The translations under genes and the position numbers were made by a program. The notes beneath the pieces are model-generated. The model did not search any database and had not been told where the DNA came from. It saw only the letters and a list, made by a program, of their open reading frames with translations. From Hysterium pulicare CBS 123377 (lineage: Eukaryota > Ascomycota > Dothideomycetes > Hysteriales > Hysteriaceae), in the NCBI GenBank assembly GCA_000467715.1, contig AJFK01000116.1, forward strand, positions 1 through 64,000: 64,000 nucleotides of DNA. Reading direction: 5' to 3'. Below are positions 1 through 10,900 of the stretch, in pieces (within the stretch, counting starts at the first letter, position 1; the number at the start of each line of letters is the position of its first letter).

Positions 1-1
1 G

Positions 2-526
2 AGCACTTCATCCACCTTGACCACTCTCTCGGAGGATGAAATTGAGAGTCTGGCTCCCTTTGCTAAGAGGGGACGAGGCAGCTATGCTACTATAACCACC
101 CCTTCAGACGATGAAGTCCCTAGCCTTGTAGCCTCCTCCATCAACACACCTGCCACACTTGAATCTAGACTCTCAACCCCGAATCCGACTTCGAAACCAA
201 AGCTCAAACTCCGCTTCTCTCTCGGAGGCTACAAATCCACCAAGAAGTCCAAATCCAGAGCCACCAAGTCTCTGAACATCGAGAAAGAGAACTCTATCAC
301 GATCCAGCGCGATGAAGACATTGTCATGTTTGATCAGGAGTCGCAGGATTTAGCGGCGTCTATGTTCAATGATCATGAAGATGGAGGGTGGCGTCCTGGT
401 TCGGAGAACAAGAAACGGAAGCGAGAGGTTCAGATTGTGGATTTGAGATCGGGTGAGGATGAGGATTCTTCCTTCGTTGCGAAGGGATTGAAGAAGAGGA
501 AGGTGGGCCGAGATGGGAAGACTTGA
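2..526 (+). CDS. C-terminal part of an unidentified basic nuclear protein
   Basis: The frame is open from the left edge of the window to a TGA at 524-526, so the 5' part lies outside and no start codon can be assigned. The visible ~174 residues are low-complexity and probably disordered: Ser/Thr/Pro-rich at first, then a Lys-rich stretch (KPKLKLRF, KSTKKSKSR), an acidic patch, and two C-terminal clusters resembling nuclear localisation signals (KKRKRE and KKRKVGR). This suggests the tail of a chromatin or transcription protein, but I recognise no domain and assign no function. It reads away from the gene-poor stretch that follows. That it is coding is fairly safe given the long frame and charge patterning; its identity is unknown. 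Confidence 0.65.
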   Translation, partial: STSSTLTTLSEDEIESLAPFAKRGRGSYATITTPSDDEVPSLVASSINTPATLESRLSTPNPTSKPKLKLRFSLGGYKSTKKSKSRATKSLNIEKENSITIQRDEDIVMFDQESQDLAASMFNDHEDGGWRPGSENKKRKREVQIVDLRSGEDEDSSFVAKGLKKRKVGRDGKT

Positions 527-1710
527 GATCAGATCAAAGATCCCTTGATCGACTAGGAATGTGTCGGTGTTGCAAGTCAGATTGGCGGTATTGGAGATGG
601 ATGAAGGTGGTCAACGTGCTGTGTTCAAACGACGGGAACGCATTTTACGACATTATTGACGACCGTCCCTGTCTTGTTCGAGGACTTTTGTCAACACCTA
701 CGGCGCGCTAGGGACTTCCTACATAGCCGGCGTCTACATTATGTCTTTCCTGCATATTGTTCACAGAATATGTGAACCCATCTCACACATCATAGCATGT
801 ACTGAGCGCATCTTCGCTGGTACGCGAGTGCTATATAGCCTTTTGTTGGCTATGGATAGGCATGCACTCTGGAATAGGGCTTTGTAACATATTTAGCTAG
901 CTTGTAGCCCAACAATACATCAGAATAAAAATTCAATACATCAGAATTATATTGTCGAATCGTTAGCATGTGAGGAATGCTTATAGAAACAAACATTTTC
1001 AGTCACTCTATGGTGACCTACGTCTCTGCAATCTTTGGTGATATTAGTGTGCATAGGCTCGTCGAAGGGACCTCAAGAGACTGAGGTTCCAGGCGTCGTC
1101 GAGTGGAGTCGTGTATGGAGCATGGCAGGATTCAAAAGGGATAGAGTCAAGGATATCAAAGACCACTACTAAGGTGGTCATTGATTGAGTCTATACTCTC
1201 CCTGAGTTACTATATGGCCGCGGGCTATGAGTGGCGAACAGAGTAGTCGGAGTCCCCAAATCGTGATCGAGTGATGATAGCATGATGCAAAGCAGACGGC
1301 CTAATTTGATGTACACCAAGTAAGAGAAGCTGCAAAACTAAGGCAAGGGATGGTCGTTCAAAGTAGAAAATAGTGCCAACATTATATTTTCGTCAGCGTG
1401 GTAATATAGCACTTTGACGTCGATATTAGCATGAACCAAGGTCATACGCGACAAGTGAGGATGTTAGTTATTGGACTTTAGGTAATAGCTGGGACGCCAC
1501 ATTGTCCTTAGTGAAACGTTGTGGCGTTTTCCCTTATTATAGTTGGGTTTTAGCTTTGACCATGGACAACGCGGTTTCCTGAGCCCATTCGCCCGGGAAA
1601 AGGAATATGCCGTGAAATGTTATATGGAACGGTTATGCCGGAAATCCAAATATCTTATGTGTCTTGGAACTTGGGTTGGGGCTTTGGCCATTTTGTGAAC
1701 GAAGGATGTT

Positions 1711-1820
1711 TGACATGGTGAAGCGAAGGTTGCGATATTGGGATACCCCGGGGATTTGGGATTTGGTAGGTTTGGACCATTGCTAGTGATGATATATATT
1801 GACATGGTGAAGCGAAAGTC
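1711..1820. repeat. Short imperfect direct repeat (two copies 89 bp apart)
   Basis: The 20-mer starting tgacatggtgaagcgaa occurs at 1711 and again at 1800, differing at one position in its last bases. The bases that follow each copy (a gatattggga-like and a gacattggtt-like stretch) stay partly alike, so the duplicated unit is probably a diverged tandem duplication of roughly 90 bp. Confidence 0.55.
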
Positions 1821-2151
1821 AGGACATTGGTTTGGGATGATCCTAGGTTCAAAGGGTAGTTATTGATGCTGTCGCCGTTTTGCTTTGCAGGCTCTCAATG
1901 AGACGGCGGGAAGAAGGATGATGCCTGAAAAACTGGAGGCGTGAAGAGACGTTGATAGGAGTGAACTGAGGATTTGTAATTATTAAAGAAAGGTGGAAAG
2001 ATTGAGTTACACTTGGCGCGAGGTTTATGCGGTTCTAGTGACGTGCAACGCTTCATACCTCATTAAAATGTGTGGAGTCGTGAGTCTGGGATCTGGAGTT
2101 GAATCGGTGCGCTTGAGGATTCCATTATGTGAAGGGATGTTGATGAACGGC

Positions 2152-2172
2152 TGGATGGATGGATGGATGGAT
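2152..2172. repeat. GGAT tetranucleotide microsatellite
   Basis: About five perfect units of tgga/ggat lie in gene-free DNA. They fall inside short spurious ORFs on both strands. No function is suggested. Confidence 0.85.
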
Positions 2173-4880
2173 TGTGTTTAATCATGGGTTGGAAGTGAGA
2201 TCGCTTGAGCTTGTAAGGTATTGAGATCAATTGAATCGGAGATTTTGTTTTAAGCATGGGACCTTGATGGCGCCTTCCGTACTGAGAGGTAAGTTGGAGT
2301 GGCGATCTGTGCAAGGAAGGTGTAGATGGTTTTGCTTGAGATCGAGATGGTAACTGAGTCCTTGATATCCACTGGTTGGTCGGGTCAAATTCAGATTTGC
2401 ACACCTCGAAGAGTAAAGAAGAATGCTAAAGTGAATGGCTTTAATAAATTCGACTAAGAAATTACTCGTCTTGCTGTTAATGCTTTTCCACAGTGGATGT
2501 TATGAACTCGTAACATTACGACCTGCGTCTTCTCTAAAGCTTTACTCGGTCTGCTTCTGCTTAGGTAAACCCTAAGAATGCGACTATCTTCGAAACTGTT
2601 TACAGAGTCCCAACTGTACGTGTAGACACATAGCAAGAATTTGGTAGAAGCGAGTACACTCAATGAGACCCACAGGAGCTGCGCAAACGTATTCCAATAC
2701 AGCCTTTGACGTACTATTAGCATGCAGACACCTTCATATGTGGTATTTGGGCCGTGGGACGAGTATTGATTATGCTGAAGCTGACGTAGAAATGCAATGT
2801 GATAGAGGTGACAGCGTTATAGTTGAAACGGCATGCCGGGACAGATTCCTACTGGATCTTCTTCTATCACCAACGTCCAGTTAAGTGGATCAGGTCGAGA
2901 TTGTTCTCCACTGTGTCCAAGGATTTGGTGTCGTGTCCGATGCGGGACGAGCCCTGCAAAGATCGAGATGCCACGACAACCAAAGGCTTTTTAAACTTTG
3001 AAGAACCGAGATGATGATGTATTCGTCGTATTGATTTGCGCCAAAAAAGCAAAGGAAAAAAAAGGAAGAATGTCACCAATGATTGTGGCTCGCTGCGGCA
3101 AACGGAAAGCGTTGAAGAAGGGCCGGCTCGTAGAATGGTGTCGCGGGGCTTTGACTCTTCTCGGAAGAAGTACTTGAGGTCGGTAAAAGCGTTAGGCCGA
3201 GTTTTCTGTTTCAGTAGTAGTGTTCCTGGTGAGCACGGAAAATTGATGAAACGAGTCATCTGCCTGGGCCTGGGATTTATCGAAACCGCGTTTTCGGTCG
3301 AGGGGTGGGGCGGGACATGGGACGGGTGATTGTGGGACTTGGGATTCAGCATTAGCAAAACCCGTTATCGTGAACTTTCGCGACGCGCCTATATGTCTGA
3401 TAGGTTGCGCGTCGGTTCAAGGCATTCCCAGTCGCGCGTACCATCATTCCATCTGTACATTACTGCTCCGCCATCAATCAAGGTGGAGGAATCATGGGCT
3501 TGCTTAGTAGTGAAACAGTGGAGAAATGTGATGGGAGAATCCCATATCAACACTACCCTGCCTAGCACGTTCATTCTCCCAGCATCAAATGCGGGCTTGA
3601 CTTCCGCATTTTGTGCACTTGGCTCCGCGGACCCAGGAGTGGGCTTTTGCTGAGGTGAGCAAAAGAGTCTGGATTTCCAACGGCGTGATCGAAACCGTGC
3701 GTGGTGGAGACGACTGTTTGATCGGTGGCAGGGTGTGTGTTTGATTGTCCCGTTCAATGCACGGTTCGGCTCTTAAATGAGGAGCCGGGAGGTTGGAATC
3801 TTAACGTCTCGAATATGGAGTATATGCTACTGTGACATAGAGAAAGCGGGGCTGAAAAATAGTATCGCAAATATAGGGAGTATCTGCATTGTGATTAACG
3901 TATGCTTGAGCCTCTAGTGCTGGTAGTAGCTAAGATGAAGGCAGTATATCCCAGTAGTAGCCGGCTGTTCCACTTTGAAGAGATGAACCATACTTGCTTT
4001 AGAGCATTACACAGACATTGGATGACTCGAGTAGGCGGCTTGAACACCTAAGCAAGTAGATTGTGGTTGTGACGCTTATGCGTGATTGAGCTTGGGGTGA
4101 AGCTTGGATGATACTCTATAACACAGTAGTTTAAGCTTCACAAAAGTATAAGTGGCGTTGAATATGATGAGTTGGCAAACAGCTAGCAGAAGTAGGACTG
4201 CTGAAAGGGTTTGAATATGAACGTATCATCATCAAAGTGGTGCTGTAGCTTAGAAGTGTTCAAGAAGGAGGCGAAACGACATGTATTTACCTTCTAGCTA
4301 ATAGAAAGCCGAAGTTGAAGTAGAGGAATCTGGGCCAGGGGTCTTGCTCCGGGCTATCTGATCTCAAGTCCCTGAAGCCATGTGAGTGGCGAGAATGATC
4401 AATTTCAGATTCCACGTGGTGTTCCACCTGGTTGGATGGCTAAAGAGCTGAAGGCTTGATTCGTGAAACTGTGGTGATCTTCGAGAACCGAGTTTTCTAG
4501 AAGACGTGGAAAGACGGGTGTTCGTAGTCTGACAACAAATCCATTGATTACCTAGGTAGTAGTAATATTGCCTATAGGCGATAACATTAGCGATAACTAA
4601 TCAGACAAGAATGTATGAGGAACTGCACCATGAAGGAGGAGCAGGTGCGGTAGATTGATTACTAATTGTTAGATTCGTTGTCAGAAACACCCGGAAAAAC
4701 GACGGAGAGAATCCATCATGCGCTTTGATTGACGAACCCTCTCAAACATGAAACAGGACCAAATCCAGTGCGCAGTGCAAAGGGTAAAATAGCTATCTGC
4801 TTCGTCGATCTGGCGACTCGAAATCTGCAGAAAGATGTCATCAGGCCGCCTGTGTTACACCAAGTGTTTCTTCCCTTCTT

Positions 4881-6818
4881 CCCTGCATGAATTGCGCGAG
4901 CCCAAGCCCTTGTCTGTCAAGTGCTTCACAGCCTAATTGCTGCGTTGGGAGGCACAGCAATGGGCGGGGAATCCTGTCGCCCAGGTGGATGGAATGCTTC
5001 TCTCACCACCACAGGGACATGCTGGCTCAGAGTCGCACAATAACAGCCGCCACAAGGAAAGACAGTCGGGCTTCCAGAAGCCGTCGAATTGGCAGTCGAC
5101 GAGGTACAGGGCTGGAGTGGATTGCCAGCTCATCCGCAATTGTCAGGCCATGAAGGTTACAGTCAATCTGCAACCATGCCCCGAGAAGTATCTCAGGTGC
5201 TCGAGAAGGTCATTACGAAAGAATATGAGTTGCTATAGAGGCTTGTGGAGATGAAAGAATATCAGAATGTCGGAGACAGGGCCTGATTTCGGGCAGGACG
5301 ACGGTGTCCTTGACAAGGACGACACTATTCCTCCGTCTGCAAATTGGCCATGGCTCGCCGGGCAGCAGGGAAACCCTTTGGTGCATCTTGTAATAACATT
5401 CATGCCTCGAGAAAAAGGCGTTGGTTGTGGACAGCTTGGGAGGAGGAAGGCTTGCATCTCTCTCACGTAAGGTCGCCTCATGGAACCCGACAACGCGCAG
5501 CGGGACCAACACCACACTCACGGCCCACCATGCCATGGCAGGGTTCCCAACTCCACGGCCCATGTTGGTCGATTGCATGCGCTACATAGATGAACTGCAA
5601 TCAAGCCGGGCAACATGATCCGCAGCCCGTAACCACTCCCAACTTCAGGATGAGCTCGACAAGGTGGCGAGGAGAAAGATGCATCAACGGGCAGCCAGGC
5701 AGGTGGAGATATTGGCCATGTTGATGGGCTGTCCGTCGAGCTTCATATTATACTTTTCGACATTTGGATCATGGCTTCCCAAACGACCGACGTCAACTTG
5801 CGGCTGTAGTTGCCCCGCGGAGCACTTCGGCCATGGTGACGATTGTGGATGGCGGGAGGACAGAAAGGTTCAGACGGCGTTCTCCTGGCTTGCATATCGA
5901 CTCTCGCTGGGGTTTAGCTTCATGTCGCTTTCAATCAGACGGCCCACAGTCTGCCGCATGCTCAGTCTTTGGTGGTGCTTCGCCAGCTTTGACTGTCTCG
6001 ACCAAGCGGCCTCTAAACAGTGGGTTTTTGCCAGAGACGAAGCTTGCCTTGTTGCTCGGCCGTTGGCGCCATACGGCCACCGCCAGAATAATGCTCGCCT
6101 TCGTGCATTTATGAAGCCCCCTGGGACTTCGTGGCAAACACCACTCCCCCCTCAATTATTGTGCCCCCGTCCCCTCTCGCACACCGTCCCCAGAATACAC
6201 AGGCCTTCCACAGCTATATCACATTTGAGGCTTTTGCCTGCCGATTGATCGCAGCGCTGTGGCGGACGCAGGTTGGCCCAAATGCCTGCAGCACTCCTGT
6301 CTGGCGTTGACTAGAATCCGAACTTCTGCCGCCCGAATTGTATAGGTTCTGCGGCCCGTGAGTGTTGTGGGCTTTCGGAGACCCTAACCACACAACCGGG
6401 TCGTCTGTGTCCGGATTATATACATCGCCATTGCCGCCGCCTCCTCCCACGCTTGAGACCTGAGACCTGAGACCCGAGACCCGTCTCCAAGACTATCGGT
6501 GGGATTGAAACGACGACTGGTCGTCAGCGCTGGCACCGTCCCTCCCGACCACGGCTTTAACTATCGCCAGCTGCCTAGTTGCCCAGATATCTGCATTTAC
6601 CATTCTGTCGGTCGTCCCAGGTTTCGCTGCTGTCTCAGCCCAAGAATACTTCCCTGGATTATTTTTCCACCGCCTGCATGTGCTGACCATTGGCGAATCC
6701 ACGCGCCTGTTCCTTCGATATATTTTGGGATTTGGTTTGGTCCATTGCTTTTTATTCCGATCGAGCGTTCAGATCTGCCACACAGACCGACTTCAATCGT
6801 TTTACCACCTCCATCAAC
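4881..6818. other. GC-richer gene-free stretch, probable long 5' leader or promoter
   Basis: This ~1.9 kb lies directly upstream of the Cys-rich protein gene and is more GC-rich than the DNA to its left. It contains several overlapping ORFs up to 194 codons on both strands, but their translations are rich in Trp, Cys, His, Arg and Pro in a random-looking way and match no family I know. A short imperfect tandem repeat of gagacctgagac/gagacccgagac sits at about 6451-6480. A long 5' leader, a distal promoter or a decayed gene are all possible. Confidence 0.4.
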
Positions 6819-7966
6819 ATGAGCGACCCGGCACCAGGAGCGCCGGATAACGGGGCAGACCGCCGCAGAAGCCTCGGAAAATATGTGAAGAGAATGAGCA
6901 GTGTATTCAGAAGAGGAAGTTCGAGCAAAACGTCTGCTCCATCCTCTCCGACGACCGCGGCAATACCACCCACTCCCGCACCAACATCTGAAGCGCAACC
7001 TACCACTACTCCAAGGTATGTTCCCCGAGTGGAATATCATTGTTTACAAAAGCCTAACAAGTTGCAGTCCTGCTCCAGCGACAACCTCATCGGCACAAGG
7101 CCAATATAATAGAAGCGCACTCCAACAAGAGCGTGCCCGTGCATTATTCGCCAAATATGGATTAACGCTGGAGTCACATGAGTGGATCACTACTCCACCC
7201 AATGCCACAAACGTGCAAAGAGTTGAGAAACCAATTCGAATGCGAGTGCATCGATCATGTCATCGATGCGGGACTACCTACGGGGTGGACAAAGTTTGCA
7301 CCAAGTGCGAGCACAAACGGTGCAAAAAGTGTCCTCGCTATCCCAGGAAAAAGACGCCAGGTGAGAAAGGCAAAGAGAAAGAAGGGGATGTGAAACCGAA
7401 AAGGAAAGGACCTCAGCTTACGATCAAATCAAAGTCCGGAGGAGAACTAGTCTACCAGCCCGTTAAGCAAAGGATAAAACGCACCTGCCATAAATGCAAC
7501 ACCCCTTTCATACATCCGACGGCGGCTACCTGTGATAAATGTCAACATCCACGTTGCACGAAGTGTCCGAGAGAGCCATCGAAGCTGAAGAAGTGGCCCG
7601 AAGGCTATCCAGGGGATGCAGAGCCCGAAGACGATACAGAAGTCGAGGAACGTGGGCCGAATAGAGCAAAACGAACGTGGAGGAAACCAAGGCAAAGGAT
7701 TAGGTGGGAATGTGAGCAATGTCAAACATTATTCAAGGAGGGAACCCCAATGTGCACGAATTGCGGTCACGAAAGATGTGATACGTGCACGAGAAAACCG
7801 TGAGTAATTTTCTACACATGGAGCTATGTTCACAACGACCTAATCTCTATGCAGTATCAAAAAAGTGAAGAAAGAGAAAGAATTCGATCCCGAAGTCGTG
7901 AGGGCAGTAGAAGAGAAATTGGCCGCGTTCAGAATCGAAGAGCATCCTCCAGCCCCAGCTACCTGA
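6819..7966 (+). CDS. Protein with three tandem Cys-rich zinc-ribbon-like units
   Basis: Three exons (6819-7015, 7068-7799, 7855-7966) with GTATGT and GTGAGT donors and CAG acceptors join in frame to 346 residues. The N-terminal ~90 residues are Ser/Pro/Thr-rich and disordered. Then come three copies of a unit of about 35 residues separated by basic or acidic linkers. Each has the pattern CxxC, 10-12 residues, CxxC, then xxxRCxxCxR (for example CHRC...CTKCEHKRCKKC, CHKC...CDKCQHPRCTKC, CEQC...CTNCGHERCDTC). That gives six cysteines per unit, enough to bind zinc. Each unit is preceded by a basic R-I/V-x-R stretch, and the tail is charged. I believe proteins with this pattern are widespread as hypothetical proteins in filamentous ascomycetes, with no function known to me. 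It stands alone in a gene-poor region. The gene model is strong; zinc binding is inferred. Confidence 0.85.
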
Positions 7967-10900
7967 CATTCGACCCGCCTGCCGACGAGCCGTACTTTTA
8001 CGCCCTTTACAAACGACTGACGACGAACTACTTTGATTTTTTGACGAGCGAGGGAAAACCCGTGGTTTTTCTACATATTCATTTCTTTTTCAGCGTTCAA
8101 TACACAGCATAGGACGTTTGAGGTATCATGGGAATTATGGGAATTTGATATGGGCTTTTGGAGGCACTTTGAGGGACCTGCGTTATGGACCCCTTACCTA
8201 CAACAGATCTATCTGGAGACGTCTTTCTAGCTCCCGCAAGGAAGCGGCAATACTTCGCCAACCTTTTGCCCCTTCCGACTCGCATTCTCGTGACGCTCTT
8301 CTTACTGACCAGCCTGCATCCTAACACCACTTACTCTAGCAGCGGCATCACTCCACAAATACTCCATAATTTCATGCATCGCAGGAACACGTCGACCATC
8401 CACCATTACACAACTGCATTGCATTGTACAACAGAAAAGTGTCAGACCCGCATGGTTCCACGCGACTCTGGGCCACCCAACAAGTGGGTTCTTGGGATAC
8501 CCTTTTTTTTTCTCCGACCGCCACGCCGTGCAACGTAGCAGGCTGTTTCTCATACGATGTGGTGTGAGTGGTGGTACAACACAGCACCATAGGAGCACTT
8601 TTGTCTCACTCAGGCAAGCTTATTTTCAATGTAGATCTGGTGGTGTGAAGTGCAAAAGTCGTGACGGGTACCTAGATCTTCGATCTGATTTACAGTCGGA
8701 TGATGCGTGCAGCTGGGACAGGAGAATCCCGGGAAGCCGTGACTTGACAATTTTTTACAATGCCCTTGGATGCAGGCTTCCTGCGTGCATGCCCACCTGA
8801 TGCCTCACCTCCAATCGAAGGGCAAACGCCGCCTTAAACACGGCAGTCAGCAGGGTGTTTCAGCACAACATGCCGAAATACATGAATTCGTACTCGCTCC
8901 GAGAGCAAGCCACAATTTCATCTCCCTTACAGCGGATCAAGGCATATGTCAGGCTGTCATCCAGGAATCCCCGTATCCAAAGGATCGGAACAGGTCAGCA
9001 TAAGGGAAAAGCGCCCAATTCTGGTTTGAGGATTTGGGATTTGGGACACGCACACCGCCCTGCCAGCCCGCCCAACAACCAGGTCGGGACCACTTCGCAG
9101 CAGCAGAGTCAATGCGAATGGCAGGCATTGCCCTGATCCAGAAGTTCGAGATTTGGCGCTACTTGGGACGAGGTCGAATTCGCAAATTTCTTTTTCGTAC
9201 CTCTCGGTGGGCATTGCTCACTAGTAAAAGGCCCTACCCGCTTGCCGCGAAGGATGCTGCCGTCCTCTCACAGTTCTTTTTGGGCATCTATTTTAGCCTT
9301 TTCATTGTCGGATGGCGGGGCCCTGCTATTATTGACAGCGGTATGGAGACAAACGGCCGAGTGTTTGTGCGACATCGCTTGCAGCAGCAGTACGTACCAC
9401 GCACTGATTATCAATATTTGGTTATGCTGGGCCATGGTCCAGATTACGCCTTCTCCTCAAGAGCCGCTCGCCAACAGTGGCCCTCAGCCCTGTCGATCCA
9501 GAGGTGAAGATCTTTTCTTTTCTCACCTCCCTCTGCCAATCTTCACCTCCACGTCCACTACATCTCTGCCGCGTGCAGAGAGGCTTTGGCTTGCAGGTGA
9601 AGACGCCGACTTGCAAATGCTTCGCCGAGAACGAAAAAGCTCAGCTTCAAGAGACAACAACAACGCTGAGATATTCGATCTACGAAACATTTCACAATCG
9701 AATTAAATGCCGTCATCTTATAGGACGCAATTTCGCAAAACTTTCCCAGGCTGCCAACAGGGAGTCATCTCAAATCCAAACTCTTCAATCAGATCCTGAT
9801 GCCGGCCTCGGTAAACTGGGCATCGCTTAGATTTTTGCACAGTCCTACACCGCAGCGGCGCCATATCCACCGTTCCTAGAAATTAAGAGAGTGATGACGA
9901 TTTCGAATCGATGTTCCGGCATTGGGGGTGGATAAAATGCCAAATGGGAGCTGTCATCACACTTTCTTGCAGCCTTCCAGGAAATCTTCCGTTTGACGTG
10001 TTGTTGTCCCACGCAGCAGCCCGTGATTTGTGACAACAGCAACGGCGAACCCCAGCCCCTCGATCCCCGGACCCTTCGCATGCAAATGGGCCGGGGTCTT
10101 CACAAACTCTATTGCTCCTCCGCACCCCTCGCTTGGATCGGCCTCTCCGTGGTTGGCTTCCAATGGCATGGGGAGGGAACCGGCTCCCACTGCCCCGGTC
10201 TGTGTGATTAGCTGGCCGTCAGCATTCAATACACCTGAGCATAACCATCTTTGCCTGCAGGATCCCGATGGCAATGTGGTCACGATGATTACGAAATGTG
10301 CTCCACGGCCGCAGCGATCGCGCCGTGCGGGAGGGAAGGAAAGCAGAGGCGGGCCGTTGAGAGCCTTCTGGAGCCGCGCGATAAGTCAACGTTAGTGGGA
10401 GAAGCAAACATATGCAGATTCCAGGTCCACAATATCGATTCCGCCGAACCCGGCCTGTGGGCGTCTCGCTAAATTGCCTAGTCGACTCTAGGGTTTACGG
10501 TTTACCGAGTACGTCAACTAGTGGTGGAGGTGCATAATTGCTTTTCCGCTATTTTTTGCATCGGCATTGGGAGCCGCTGTCATCTCGCAAAGAGCCGAGC
10601 TCCTTGTTTCGAAATCGGCATCCCGAAGATATGGTAAGGACCGAAGGTTTGTTGTGTTCAGATGTCTCAGAAATCTGGCACATTCGTTCCTCGTATTGTG
10701 AGGTTGACGAAACAAAAAGGAGGTATGGATCTACGTCTTTTCCCACATGGCCGCAATTGAAGGCTCCACCGCATGGCGCAACTCGGCCATTCGAATCGAT
10801 TGCAGTTCAATTGCTGATTTCGGAAAGGTAAGCAGCCTTCAGCTTCATATTCTTGCGTAACGTTTCGCAAATCTGCACGTCTCCTTGCCTCGTGGTGATC

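Larger units (their letters stand above)
527..4880. other. Gene-free intergenic stretch, left part
   Basis: About 4.3 kb with only short, overlapping, compositionally random ORFs on both strands. The first few hundred bases after 526 are presumably the 3' UTR and terminator of the upstream gene. I see a pair of imperfect direct repeats (1711/1800), a short GGAT microsatellite (2152-2172) and one ACCTAGGT palindrome (4550-4557). No protein family, tRNA or transposon is recognisable. Non-coding RNA cannot be excluded by eye. Confidence 0.6.

Noticed and set aside
5664-6248. 194-codon ORF on +
   Set aside because: Its translation is rich in Trp, Cys, Pro and Arg with no domain pattern, overlapping ORFs run on both strands, and no splice partner was seen.
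10030-10395. 121-codon ORF on + with an antisense ORF of 108 codons
   Set aside because: Both frames look equally protein-like, which is what GC-rich non-coding DNA gives; neither matches a family I know.
10480-10510. Telomere-like repeat (agggtttacggttta)
   Set aside because: Only one and a half imperfect units, internal to a gene-poor region; not an array.
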